Source: Nonlabens sp. YIK11 (GTDB lineage Bacteria > Bacteroidota > Bacteroidia > Flavobacteriales > Flavobacteriaceae). Taken from it: a stretch of DNA of 64,000 nucleotides. The stretch covers positions 186,001 to 250,000 of the forward strand of contig NZ_LBMJ01000001.1 in NCBI RefSeq assembly GCF_001413925.1, in the 5' to 3' direction. Under the pieces are notes generated by a model. That model was not told the origin of the DNA. It worked only from the letters and a program-made list of their open reading frames with translations, and ran no database searches. The position numbers were made by a program, and so were the translations under genes. This document shows, one piece after another, positions 41,192-49,982 of the stretch; within the stretch, counting starts at the first letter, position 1; every line of letters starts with the position of its first letter.

Positions 41192-42286
41192 TTATAGCTT
41201 GATGGTAAATGTGGCTCCTTGATCCTTCTTGCTTTTTACCACAATATCGCCACCCATTGCCTCTACCTGATTTTTTGCCAAGAATAAGCCCAATCCTTTC
41301 GTCTTACCATCTGGATGCTCTTTATGATTTACTTTGAAAAGATTTGATCCAACGCTGGTCAAATCCATTCCTGATCCATTATCACGAACGACAAGAAGTT
41401 TTTTGTCTTTGGAAATTTTTGTGGAGATACTAAGTTTCAATGGTCTCGCCTGAGAACGATTTTCAATGGCATTAGAAATGAGCGTCACCAAGATACCGTG
41501 TAAAAACGATGGAACATATTCAATCGAATTGAAATGATCAACGTTTATTTCTACCTCAGCTTGAATTCGATGTAACTCCGTTTTATAGATTTCCAGCACT
41601 TGATTTACGATTTCGTCAATCTTGATTATGGTTCTATTGGTAGCCTGGGAATTTAAAGTAACAACCTGATTCAAATGCTTTAAGGTAGCACTTAGGTTAA
41701 GAGAAACTTCTTCTAGATACGAATAAAATACAGAGGACCTATCGTCATGTTTTATATCGTTAAAGAGTTCCAATGTAAGTTCCAGATTACTACTGTGAGA
41801 TCTTAAATTATGAGATACAATATGGGCAAAATGCAGTAGTCTCTCATTCTGCGCTTCAATCACCTTACTGTGCCTAACGACTTCTTCACGCTCTCTTACG
41901 TATTTATCTATACTGGTAAATATTCCCCTAATACCTACTATTTCATGATTGTTATTATACTTAGGCTTACCGGTAAATCGCATCCAAATTTTTTCCTTGT
42001 TGGAGGATGTCATCTGGATATCAGCTTCTAAAAACTCACCTGCTAGACAAGTCTCTAATAAGTCCTTAAAATCCTGCTTTTCAAAAAACAGCTTTGAAGC
42101 TTCGGGAATGGTTGGGTTAAGCGCATCTGGAATATCGAGAATAGACCTTCCTATGGCGTCAATAAAGAATTGATTCTCTTTAAAATTAATTGCATATACC
42201 CCAGTTTTAGTGGCTGCAGCAACTTCTTCTAGAAAATAGGCCTTGTCCTCAAGGCTAGATTTAAAATAATCAGGGTTGTCCAACAT
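41192..42286 (-). CDS. PAS-domain sensor histidine kinase (soluble)
   Basis: 364 residues without membrane segments. An N-terminal PAS domain (about 15-130) is followed by a short coiled coil and the dimerisation/phosphoacceptor helix HFAHIVSHNLRSHSSNLEL with H159, then the ATPase domain (about 250-364) with N box, VVRDNGSGMD (G1) and KTKGLGLFLAKNQVE (G2). It is the HisKA variant with SHNLRS common in Bacteroidota. The signal is probably intracellular. Its partner is the single receiver encoded directly downstream. No clear promoter; a CACATTTG sequence upstream is one base off the -7 consensus. Confidence 0.9.
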   Translation of the reverse strand: MLDNPDYFKSSLEDKAYFLEEVAAATKTGVYAINFKENQFFIDAIGRSILDIPDALNPTIPEASKLFFEKQDFKDLLETCLAGEFLEADIQMTSSNKEKIWMRFTGKPKYNNNHEIVGIRGIFTSIDKYVREREEVVRHSKVIEAQNERLLHFAHIVSHNLRSHSSNLELTLELFNDIKHDDRSSVFYSYLEEVSLNLSATLKHLNQVVTLNSQATNRTIIKIDEIVNQVLEIYKTELHRIQAEVEINVDHFNSIEYVPSFLHGILVTLISNAIENRSQARPLKLSISTKISKDKKLLVVRDNGSGMDLTSVGSNLFKVNHKEHPDGKTKGLGLFLAKNQVEAMGGDIVVKSKKDQGATFTIKL

Positions 42287-42400
42287 CTTTTAGGGGAAGT
42301 ATGCTAGTTTAGTTTTGGGTTCAAATGTGAAAATAAACTAAAAAAATCGATTAAAGGATCATATAAATACAGTCAAAGTAAATATTTTCTGACAATTAAT

Positions 42401-42970
42401 TTAAAAAGTAATTACAGAATAAGGTGTAACTAATTGATCTATAGAAACATCTGTTTGATTAGCAAGAATTTCTTCGTCTAGAGGCTCAAAAAAAGAAACA
42501 CCGATTTTTAACGCATTTGGTCGACATTGATTTAAAAATCTATCGTAAAAGCCCTTTCCGTAGCCTATTCTGGATCCGTTATGATCTACTGCAAGAAGCG
42601 GTACGAAGATCACATCCAATTGTTTGGGATCTACTTCAAAGTCGTCTCCTTCAGGTTCTGGAATACCGTAATTGTTGTTTCTAATAACAGTTTGATCTGT
42701 CAGCAGAAAATGTCTCATCTCCATGGTTTTGAAATCGCTTCTGGACAAGACTATATTTTTATCTCTACCTTGAAGCACCTGCATAATATATTCGGTCTGC
42801 ACTTCCTTTTTGTTTTCTATAGGTAAAAACAAATGAAAATTTTTAAAGCTCCAGATATCAAGTTTCAAGATATTATTTGCAATATCCAGACTTAGCTTGT
42901 GAATGTTATCCTCACTTAGCCGTTCTCTTTTATCTTGATATTCTTTACGAAGACTTCTTTTGCTTTTCAT
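42401..42970 (-). CDS. 5-formyltetrahydrofolate cyclo-ligase
   Basis: 189-residue enzyme converting 5-formyl-THF to 5,10-methenyl-THF with ATP. Marks: the basic N-terminus KRSLRKEYQDKRERL, FLPIENKKEVQTEYI, FVPLLAVDHNGSRIGYGKGFYDRFL (the substrate and nucleotide loop, containing GYGKGFYD), and IGVSFFEPLDE. The length is typical. Its start overlaps the end of the aspartoacylase-like gene by 26 bases, so it is the last gene of a four-gene operon, although the function looks unrelated to the others. Confidence 0.93.
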   Translation of the reverse strand: MKSKRSLRKEYQDKRERLSEDNIHKLSLDIANNILKLDIWSFKNFHLFLPIENKKEVQTEYIMQVLQGRDKNIVLSRSDFKTMEMRHFLLTDQTVIRNNNYGIPEPEGDDFEVDPKQLDVIFVPLLAVDHNGSRIGYGKGFYDRFLNQCRPNALKIGVSFFEPLDEEILANQTDVSIDQLVTPYSVITF

Positions 42971-43919
42971 CCTTGCTTATATGGAAAATAGCATCACCTT
43001 GATACACCAGTGGACTGTGATTCACATTGAGTATATATCCAGCATTTGGTGACTTTACCTTATGACGCATGGTACCATATGGATCTGTTATAACCGCCAA
43101 AAATTCGCCTTTTTCAACTCGTTTCCCGTGACTTACCTTAGGATGCAGCAGGCCGCTATACTTTGCTCTAAGCCAATTGGATTCCTTGATAACTATGGTA
43201 GGAAAACTAGGTTCGACCAATAGATCTGGTTGTGATAGCATTCCCAGATGATTTAGAACCCTAATCGCACCGTTCACAGCAACTCCAGTAATTCCTTTAT
43301 CGCTTTGTTGGGACTTACCACCTTCAAATAAAAGATATTTCTTACCCAGCTTACCACAACTTTCCCTAAAGGTTTTGCTTAAGTTCCTACTGTGCATCAA
43401 GAATGGCGGGTGAAAGATTTTGGCTAGTTCTAGGCTTTCCGTCTCTGACGGGTCCACTCTTATTTGGGGTGCATTGAACCGTTGCGCGCCACCCGTATGG
43501 AAATCCATAATTAGATCTACATGAGGCAAAATATTGGTAGTGACTTGATACGCAAACCTACTGGCAAGAGAGCCATTCTTAGTTCCTGGGAAAACTCTAT
43601 TTAGATCACGACCATCAGGAAATTCCCGTTGCATGTTTAGAAAGCCAAATATATTCACCACAGGCATCGCGATGATCATCCCTATTTTAGGCTTGGCCAC
43701 CTTTTTGGAGATTAATTGTCGTACTGCTTCTACACCATTGAATTCGTCACCATGCACGCCACCGGTCAATAGAACAACTGGTCCATCCTTCTTAGACCTA
43801 TGAATAATTACCGGTACATCCACTACCGTCGTAGTGTACAGCCTTGCCATGTTAAAATTGAGCGTATGACTGGTGCCTGGTTTAATGATGGTATCCAGAA
43901 TAACGATCTCCTTTTTCAT
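42945..43919 (-). CDS. Succinylglutamate desuccinylase/aspartoacylase family hydrolase
   Basis: 324-residue zinc carboxypeptidase-fold amidohydrolase. Zinc ligands H56 and E59 in GGVHGDEFNGVEA and H141 in MDFHTGGAQRF; RDLNRVFPG and LLFEGGKSQQSDKG are further family marks, and a C-terminal barrel (about 235-324) carries KVSHGKRVEKGEFLAVI. The family removes acyl or aminoacyl groups from amino acids. It lies two bases after the RimK-like ligase gene and one gene from the retropepsin-like protease; such trios have been noted as putative peptide-modification systems, in which this enzyme could remove what the ligase adds. Confidence 0.9.
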   Translation of the reverse strand: MKKEIVILDTIIKPGTSHTLNFNMARLYTTTVVDVPVIIHRSKKDGPVVLLTGGVHGDEFNGVEAVRQLISKKVAKPKIGMIIAMPVVNIFGFLNMQREFPDGRDLNRVFPGTKNGSLASRFAYQVTTNILPHVDLIMDFHTGGAQRFNAPQIRVDPSETESLELAKIFHPPFLMHSRNLSKTFRESCGKLGKKYLLFEGGKSQQSDKGITGVAVNGAIRVLNHLGMLSQPDLLVEPSFPTIVIKESNWLRAKYSGLLHPKVSHGKRVEKGEFLAVITDPYGTMRHKVKSPNAGYILNVNHSPLVYQGDAIFHISKDEKQKKSS

Positions 43920-43921
43920 AT

Positions 43922-44794
43922 CTAGGTACTTTTTTCTATGTATTTGATGATCTCCTTAGCGATGTTATGTTGCGTAGCCGCTTCAATGCCTTCCAATCCT
44001 GGAGAACTATTGACTTCCAGTACCAGTGGACCACGACTGCTTTGCAGTAAATCTACTCCACAAACACCTAATCCTAAAGACTTAGCCGCCGCGATAGCGG
44101 TGTATTCTTCGTCTTTGGAAAGTTTGATTTTAGTTGCCGTTCCTCCACGGTGTAGGTTGGATCTAAATTCTCCTTTTTGGGCCTGTCGTTTCATGGCGCC
44201 TACGACCTTATCTCCTACTACAAAGGCTCTAAGATCTGCACCGCCAGCTTCTTTAATAAATTCCTGTACAATCACTCTGGATTCCATGGTGTTGTAGGCT
44301 TCCATAATGGCTTCGGCACTTTCAAAATTTTCTGCGAGATTCACGCCTATTCCTTGGGTACCTTCCAGTACCTTAATGATACATGGCGGACCATCGACCA
44401 TTTCAAGAATGGTAGACGTATGTTTTCCAAAATTGGTGAATACCGTTTTAGGCATACCAACGCCAGAACTACTCAATCGCTGGAGACTTTGCAATTTATC
44501 GCGGCTGCGTACCAGTGATTGGGAGCTAACCGTAGTAAAACAGTGCATGGCCTCAAACTGCCGCACGATAGCCGTGCCGTAAAAGGTAATGCTGGCGCCT
44601 ATTCTAGGAATGATCGCGTCTGGTTTATCCAGACGGGTTCCTTTATAATAAACGGTAGGTTTTTGTTTCTCAAGTTTTATATCACACTTGAGTGGATCTA
44701 CCACTCTTACCAGGTGTCCGGCCTTAGTAGCCTCTTCCACCATGCGGGCAGTACTGTATATGTTTTTACTTCTTGAAAGTATATCAATCTTCAT
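43922..44794 (-). CDS. rimK: RimK-like ATP-grasp ligase
   Basis: 290-residue ATP-grasp enzyme of the RimK group, which adds glutamate to protein C-termini (in E. coli, ribosomal protein S6). Marks: the N-terminal MKIDILSRSKNIYSTARMVE, central ATP-grasp motifs PPCIIKVLEGTQGIGVNL, VIVQEFIKEAGGADLRAFVVG, GTATKIKLSKDEE, and the metal-binding VLEVNSSPGLEGIE. The S6 tail cannot be checked here, so S6 as substrate is inferred from family only. It overlaps the protease gene by 11 bases and is followed at two bases by the aspartoacylase-like gene: tight coupling in one operon. Confidence 0.9.
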   Translation of the reverse strand: MKIDILSRSKNIYSTARMVEEATKAGHLVRVVDPLKCDIKLEKQKPTVYYKGTRLDKPDAIIPRIGASITFYGTAIVRQFEAMHCFTTVSSQSLVRSRDKLQSLQRLSSSGVGMPKTVFTNFGKHTSTILEMVDGPPCIIKVLEGTQGIGVNLAENFESAEAIMEAYNTMESRVIVQEFIKEAGGADLRAFVVGDKVVGAMKRQAQKGEFRSNLHRGGTATKIKLSKDEEYTAIAAAKSLGLGVCGVDLLQSSRGPLVLEVNSSPGLEGIEAATQHNIAKEIIKYIEKST

Positions 44795-45251
44795 GATTCG
44801 TCTGTAAAAATGAAATATCCTGCAGCTCAGGATCTACTATAAATTTTTTGGATAAAAACTTGCGACCCAGCAGTACGGGAAACCTCATTTCTTCCCTGTT
44901 GTTAAGCGTGAGCGATATTTTGAACAATCGGTTGAACAATCTGATGTTGGACTGCACTTCATAACGCTGGTCCAGCATACCGTTGCTACTGCGCACCGTA
45001 GTGATCTGGTAATCGTTAAACTCTATCTTTTGCCCGTGAAATTGTGGATGGGATTCATCCAGAAATATGGCACACAAGACGCCATCGTTTTCTTCAATAT
45101 CCTTGCAGTGAATGCTGGATGTGTAGGCACCAGTATCGATCTTGATATCGATATTTTCAAAGTTGAGTTTTGGAAAATCAGCCTTATCGGTGCGGCCTAT
45201 GATAATTTTATTGCTTTTGATCGCCCTCGTTTTTAGAGGCGCAATGTACAA
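44784..45251 (-). CDS. Retropepsin-like aspartic protease, DUF785/RimB-like
   Basis: 155-residue protein of the family annotated as ATP-dependent zinc protease (DUF785), which has a retropepsin fold. The aspartic-protease signature is DIKIDTGAYTSSIH with D39-T40-G41, followed by KIEFNDYQITTVRSS and the C-terminal FPVLLGRKFLSKKFIVDPE. As a single-domain protease it should work as a homodimer. First gene of the operon protease, rimK, aspartoacylase-like, 5-FTHF cyclo-ligase. Its pairing with a RimK-type ligase is known from other genomes, where it is thought to trim the tag. The start could be MYIAPLKTRAI (45251), which is the only ATG before the conserved region. Confidence 0.85.
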   Translation of the reverse strand: MYIAPLKTRAIKSNKIIIGRTDKADFPKLNFENIDIKIDTGAYTSSIHCKDIEENDGVLCAIFLDESHPQFHGQKIEFNDYQITTVRSSNGMLDQRYEVQSNIRLFNRLFKISLTLNNREEMRFPVLLGRKFLSKKFIVDPELQDISFLQTNHED

Positions 45252-45304
45252 AGGTTTCTTGGGTAAGATTGCCTATGTATTATTAAAAGGATGTGTTGGT
45301 ATTT

Positions 45305-45320
45305 CGCTTTCGCGAAAGCG
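45305..45320. repeat. 16-bp palindrome, copy 11 (intergenic)
   Basis: Perfect core in TTCGCTTTCGCGAAAGCGAA, followed by CTCC. It lies between the esterase gene end and the protease gene start, both on the minus strand. Confidence 0.95.
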
Positions 45321-45359
45321 AACTCCACTAAAAACACGATCACTTTTATATGGCATCAA

Positions 45360-46202
45360 TTACTCATTCATGAAATCGCGCACCTCTTTAAACCTATCAT
45401 TCCAAGGCCAAAACAGTTGGGACACCATGGGAATGTGGGATTTATCCAGCCATTCTATGCTGGCGCCAGGTTGATGTTCTTTCAATCCTTCCAGAAATCG
45501 CTGGTTACTGGAGATGATGGAATTGTACGTGTTGCTGCCGGCGTAGATCTTGATTCTAGGCGTTTTCTCATTGATAAAATTGATGGGTGACACTTGTTTC
45601 CAGAACTCTGGATCGCTGGTCCAAGTCGTGAGATAGTCGTCATCTGCCGTTGGAGGATGGTTTGCAAGATAAGTTGCCATGTCAAGTCCTGCAGCATCAT
45701 TGAGAATGATGCCCTGGATCGTGCCCTGCTCGATACCGTATTTGGGATTCATGGCCGCGAGCGCTACCAGATGACCACCTGCACTATGACCCGTGAGGTA
45801 GATTCTTTCTGGATCGCCGCCGTACTTAGCAATGTTATCTCGCACCCATTTGATACTTGTAGCAATTTGTGTGGTCATTTGATCCACATTGACTAGCGGA
45901 CTTTTTGTATAATCTGGTAGGACGGTGATCATATCATGTTTGGCAAAGTTTCTACCTACATAATTATACAAACCTTTCCTGCCGCTGTTCCAGTTGCCAC
46001 CATAAACGAAAATTAGAACAGGTTTGAGCGACTCTGTAACATTTTTACTGGAGAAAATATTGAGATCTGGATGGTTTGTAATACCGCTGATGCGGCTGCC
46101 ATAATCAATGTCTGTATGCTTTTTGATCGCACAGGAATTCATGCTCAAAAATAGAAAAGATAGCATGGGATAAATGATAAGGTAAACTGATTTTAATTTC
46201 AT
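45360..46202 (-). CDS. Alpha/beta-hydrolase lipoprotein (carboxylesterase-like)
   Basis: 280 residues. The signal peptide ends SMNSC, so it is a predicted lipoprotein. The esterase core shows the oxyanion motif FVYGGNWNSG, the nucleophile elbow in LTGHSAGGHLVAL, and the C-terminal DKSHIPMVSQLFWP with the likely catalytic histidine. It resembles kynurenine formamidase/BD-FAE-type carboxylesterases; the substrate is unknown. I use the ATG at 46202 (MKLKSVYLII); ATG 46208 and TTG 46211 are alternatives. Probably monocistronic. Confidence 0.85.
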   Translation of the reverse strand: MKLKSVYLIIYPMLSFLFLSMNSCAIKKHTDIDYGSRISGITNHPDLNIFSSKNVTESLKPVLIFVYGGNWNSGRKGLYNYVGRNFAKHDMITVLPDYTKSPLVNVDQMTTQIATSIKWVRDNIAKYGGDPERIYLTGHSAGGHLVALAAMNPKYGIEQGTIQGIILNDAAGLDMATYLANHPPTADDDYLTTWTSDPEFWKQVSPINFINEKTPRIKIYAGSNTYNSIISSNQRFLEGLKEHQPGASIEWLDKSHIPMVSQLFWPWNDRFKEVRDFMNE

Positions 46203-46341
46203 CGTCATCAATATGTCGATAATCTACGCATTTAATCGCTGAATGGTTTTAGTTGGTTTTGTATTTTTAAAATATTATTTGGTTTTCCCTAGTTATGACG
46301 GCTTTAACGTAATGGTTGACGTTCGTCACTACTTTTACCAT

Positions 46342-47040
46342 ATGTCATTTTTAACCTCAACCTGGAGCTATCTTCCTTTTGCGAATTACAAAGTATTACC
46401 GGCACTTTTAAAGCCATATTTACCCAAAGGCACTCAACTGGACCTGCGAGGCGATCTGGCAGATATTAGTCTAGTAGGCCTGCGTTTTGAAAACACACGC
46501 ATCCTTAATTTACCTGTTCCATTTCACATCAACTTTAGCGAGATCAACTTGAGATTCTATGTGAGACAAACGGGAACCAACAGGCGAGGCGTGGTTTTCA
46601 TTAAAGAAATTGTGGACAAACCTTTAATCACGCTGGTAGCCAACAAACTCTACAATGAACGCTACGATACCATGCCGCTGGGTTTCCAGCTTGAAGCGAA
46701 TAAAGAGCTTCATCACGTGCATTATAAATGGAAGCCTAAGGACTGGCAGGAAATGGGCGTTACTTACGAACCGGCTGCCCTTTCCATTGAAGACGGCAGC
46801 AACGAGCAATTTATCTTGGAACGATACTTCGGTTATTCATCTTATGATCCACAGACCACCTATGAATATGAGGTACGACACGCCAGCTGGAAGCATTACA
46901 AAGTCACTGATCACCAGATCAACGTCAATTTTGAACAGACCTATGGTAAAGAGTTTGCCGTGTTGGACACTCTAGAACCCAATAGCGTGATGATGGCTCA
47001 CGGCTCCAGAATCTCGATTGAAAATAAACGGAAACTGTAA
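46342..47040 (+). CDS. DUF2071 family protein (YqjF-like)
   Basis: 232-residue soluble protein of the DUF2071/YqjF family, whose start MSFLTSTWSYLPFANYKV is characteristic (usually MSFLTAxWxxLxxxNY). Further marks: LKPYLPKGTQLDLRGDLADISLVG, NFSEINLRFYVR, and GVVFIKEIVDKP. The function is unknown in bacteria. The open frame runs 33 codons further upstream, but those residues are atypical and overlap the divergent esterase promoter region, so I start at 46342. Confidence 0.88.
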   Translation: MSFLTSTWSYLPFANYKVLPALLKPYLPKGTQLDLRGDLADISLVGLRFENTRILNLPVPFHINFSEINLRFYVRQTGTNRRGVVFIKEIVDKPLITLVANKLYNERYDTMPLGFQLEANKELHHVHYKWKPKDWQEMGVTYEPAALSIEDGSNEQFILERYFGYSSYDPQTTYEYEVRHASWKHYKVTDHQINVNFEQTYGKEFAVLDTLEPNSVMMAHGSRISIENKRKL

Positions 47041-47060
47041 ACCTAGTTCTTGAAAAAGTT

Positions 47061-47076
47061 CGCTTTCGCGAAAGCG
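47061..47076. repeat. 16-bp palindrome, copy 12 (convergent gene ends)
   Basis: Perfect core in TTCGCTTTCGCGAAAGCGAA, 20 bases after the DUF2071 stop and before the shared terminator. Confidence 0.95.
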
Positions 47077-47092
47077 AAATTTCTCAAAAACA

Positions 47093-47122
47093 AAAAGGCA
47101 ACATTTTTACATGTTGCCTTTT
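47093..47122. terminator. Bidirectional terminator between convergent genes
   Basis: AAAAGGCAACAT (47093-47104) pairs perfectly with ATGTTGCCTTTT (47111-47122), six-base loop, with A and T runs on the outer sides. It serves the DUF2071 gene (+) and the outer-membrane receptor gene (-), which ends at 47144. Confidence 0.88.
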
Positions 47123-47143
47123 CTATTATTAGTTATGCTACTT

Positions 47144-49900
47144 CTACAAATCGTACTTCACCTGCAGGTATACATATCTAGGTAGTACAAAGTTTTGTCT
47201 TGTACTGGAGACGATGATACCGGTACCGGCAGAAGCGCTTACGATCGCTTCTGTATTAGTCAAGTTGGTCGCTGCCAGTTTATATTCCCATTTAGAATCT
47301 GGCTTGTTGTAGTATAGGCTCGCCTCGAGGAAATCATAGTTCTGGCTGTCTAGGTCACCGCTAAATAGATTCAAATCGTACTCTGCAACTAGTTGTAACG
47401 ACTCACCTATTTGCCAGTCGGCATCTAGGGAAAATGTGTTGGTAGTAAAGTTGGTTACCTGTAATCCTTGATCAACATTCTGTAGATTGAGGCTGTAATT
47501 AAGATCAAAATTGACACCATCATCCCAATTGCTGCGTAATCCAGCAGAGTAGGTTTGGGTGAAATTCTTCAATTCCTGAACTTCACCTCTAATAAGGTTA
47601 TTGAAGGATGCGAAGTTCATGGCGGCAGAAATGCTAGCATTCACTTTTCCAAATTCACGACTAAATCTACCGTTACCGCCATAAGATTCTTGAGCAAACT
47701 GGGAATTGATAGGTCTTGAAATCTGGTTAATACCATCCAAGATAAAGTCATTTTGAATCGCATCACGCTGCTTGGTATAAGTCAAACCACCAAAAATCGT
47801 GGTGTAATTGAACATATTGAAGTTTCTATAATTCAAACGAAAGACGTCGTTTATCGCACCTTCCAGTTGATTGTTACCGCTACTCAAAGAGTTATAGTTA
47901 CCAAATACCAATGCCTCTGCATAATTGTTCACGTCAGAGAAATTCAAGGTCTCGTTGTATCTAAAGGATAAGCTTTCAGAAGACTTCAAATCATATCTAA
48001 TATCTAGATCAGGTAATATTCTGCTGGTCTTGATCTCGTTCGTGACGTTGTTTTGTTCATCAGTGGTAGTAATGTTATGATAGTTAAAACCAGGTGTGAA
48101 CGTAAATTTACCAGAGATAAGTTTGTAATGTAAGCCAGCATAAATGTCATCATAATTATAGGTGACATAATTGATCAGATCTGGATCTGTAAGATCATTT
48201 CTAGATTGATCGTCAAGAATCTGGAAAATGCTGGAGTTGTAATCCTGTTTAGCAAAAATTCCACCAACTGTTACATTGATATTACTGATTTTGTTGAGGA
48301 TGTACCAATAATCCACTTTGGCATCCAGACGGCTGGTTTGCACGAGGTTGTTTTGATTGATGTTATAGGGATCAGCTTGAGTCAATCCGAGACGACCGTT
48401 AAATGGCTCTGGATCCTGAGCATTCTGTTGATCACGAACGGCATTGTAAAACGGATCTTCTTCCTGATTGATGTAACGACTCTCTAAGGAGAAAATACTT
48501 CTATCACCAGCGGTGTAATAACCATTCAAGCTTTGATCAATCACCACAGGACGTTGAGCATCCAATTGGTCAATATTCTCTACCACGTTCTCGACGCCAC
48601 CGCCAGATACCGGCTGGATACGAGTCGAGATAAGATTTGATGTTTCCTGAATATCCGTAATGTTTACTTGTCCATTGTAATCCAGTGTAAAGTTGGCATT
48701 AGGTTTATAATCTGCACCTAACTTAAAAATAGCGAGATCATTTTCTTGAAATGACCCATTTTGGACATTCTCCTGGATACCACCATCTAGATCATCATTA
48801 GGAGCATCGTCGTATAATCTGTTTTGAACACTGTTATCATCAGTAAGTGTTTTGGAAAATATCGCAAAACCACTAATGTCTAGACTTTCACTTGCTTTAA
48901 AAGCGGCATTAAAAGCGGCAAACTTACTTTCAATATTAACTGCTTGATTTTGTCTAAATGTGGTAAATCCAGATGTGCCTACTCCAGTACCTACATCAGT
49001 TCCAGCATCGCTGGTGTTACTAAAACTTCTTCCTGTGAAACGTGAATAATCTCTAAAACTAAAAGCTGGAATACCTAGATTATTAAAGTCTGTCAAAATA
49101 TTTACCGACAAATCTGGGCTGTAGTAAAATGCCTTAGGCTTTACCTGGTAACGCACATCATCATTTCCATATCCACCAGCAGCTGTTATTTCACCAAACC
49201 AGAATTTTTCCTTTCCTTCCTTGAGTCTGATGTTGATGGCAACACGATCCTGATCATTCCCAATGCCTTTAAGCTGACTCACGTTGTTGAAGTTTTTCAA
49301 CACCTCAACTTTTGAAATAGCATCTGCTGGGATGTTTTTAGTAGCTAGTCGCGTATCGCCTTCAAAGAATTCCTTACCGTTAATAAAAACTCGTTCCACA
49401 GCCTTACCTTCTACTTGAACATCACCATCTTCATTCACTTCCATTCCAGGAAGTTTCTTTAGAACATCCTCGAGTTTTCTCTCCGTACCATTAGTAAAGC
49501 TATCACTATTGTAAACTATCGTATCTCCTTTGATGGTTACCGGCATTTCATAAACCAAGTTGATGGCGTCTAATTGATCTGCTCCATCTAGCATGATGAA
49601 GTTTTTGACCATATCTGCCTGGATCTTGCTTACCGTTTCTTCAATAGGTTTTAAGCCTAAAAAGGAAACTTTGAGTACGTAGGTACTGTCCTTTTTGAGA
49701 TTGAGAAGCTGGTACCTACCTTCAGTATTTGTAATACCAAAAGCTCCCATGGTATTATTGGAGCCATAGGCAATAATATTTGCCATAGGCACTGGTGTAC
49801 CTAGACTATCCACAACGGTACCCGTAATTTTTACTGATTGTGCTTGTGCCACTATTGCGGTAAGAAAGAGTGACACAATGAGAAGTATTATTTTATTCAT
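47144..49900 (-). CDS. Outer-membrane receptor-like protein (CarboxypepD_reg, plug, beta-barrel)
   Basis: 918 residues. Signal peptide (1-20, ending AIVAQA), CarboxypepD_reg-like domain (about 22-105: ITGTVVDSLGTPVPMANII, NTEGRYQLLNLKK), a plug-like domain (about 115-225: EDVLKKLPGMEVNEDGDVQV, RVFINGKEFFEGD) and a long beta-barrel (about 235-918) of the OMP_b-brl_3 type. It resembles TonB-dependent receptors but has no SusD partner. Its ligand is unknown. It is encoded downstream of the two GLPGLI genes on the same strand with a hairpin between, and next to a divergent kinase/regulator pair, so the group looks like one functional unit. Confidence 0.88.
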   Translation of the reverse strand: MNKIILLIVSLFLTAIVAQAQSVKITGTVVDSLGTPVPMANIIAYGSNNTMGAFGITNTEGRYQLLNLKKDSTYVLKVSFLGLKPIEETVSKIQADMVKNFIMLDGADQLDAINLVYEMPVTIKGDTIVYNSDSFTNGTERKLEDVLKKLPGMEVNEDGDVQVEGKAVERVFINGKEFFEGDTRLATKNIPADAISKVEVLKNFNNVSQLKGIGNDQDRVAINIRLKEGKEKFWFGEITAAGGYGNDDVRYQVKPKAFYYSPDLSVNILTDFNNLGIPAFSFRDYSRFTGRSFSNTSDAGTDVGTGVGTSGFTTFRQNQAVNIESKFAAFNAAFKASESLDISGFAIFSKTLTDDNSVQNRLYDDAPNDDLDGGIQENVQNGSFQENDLAIFKLGADYKPNANFTLDYNGQVNITDIQETSNLISTRIQPVSGGGVENVVENIDQLDAQRPVVIDQSLNGYYTAGDRSIFSLESRYINQEEDPFYNAVRDQQNAQDPEPFNGRLGLTQADPYNINQNNLVQTSRLDAKVDYWYILNKISNINVTVGGIFAKQDYNSSIFQILDDQSRNDLTDPDLINYVTYNYDDIYAGLHYKLISGKFTFTPGFNYHNITTTDEQNNVTNEIKTSRILPDLDIRYDLKSSESLSFRYNETLNFSDVNNYAEALVFGNYNSLSSGNNQLEGAINDVFRLNYRNFNMFNYTTIFGGLTYTKQRDAIQNDFILDGINQISRPINSQFAQESYGGNGRFSREFGKVNASISAAMNFASFNNLIRGEVQELKNFTQTYSAGLRSNWDDGVNFDLNYSLNLQNVDQGLQVTNFTTNTFSLDADWQIGESLQLVAEYDLNLFSGDLDSQNYDFLEASLYYNKPDSKWEYKLAATNLTNTEAIVSASAGTGIIVSSTRQNFVLPRYVYLQVKYDL

Positions 49901-49924
49901 CAGTTGGTTGAATTATTTTAGATA

Positions 49925-49955
49925 ATGAAAAGCGAGGTATGACAACCTCGCTCAA
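49925..49955 (-). terminator. Hairpin between GLPGLI gene 1 and the receptor gene
   Basis: AGCGAGGT (49931-49938) pairs with ACCTCGCT (49945-49952), six-base loop. On the minus strand it is followed by TTTTC. The weak T-tract suggests partial termination (attenuation) rather than a full stop between these co-directional genes. Confidence 0.45.
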
Positions 49956-49982
49956 CTGTTTGTAGGTTTATTTTTAATGTAC

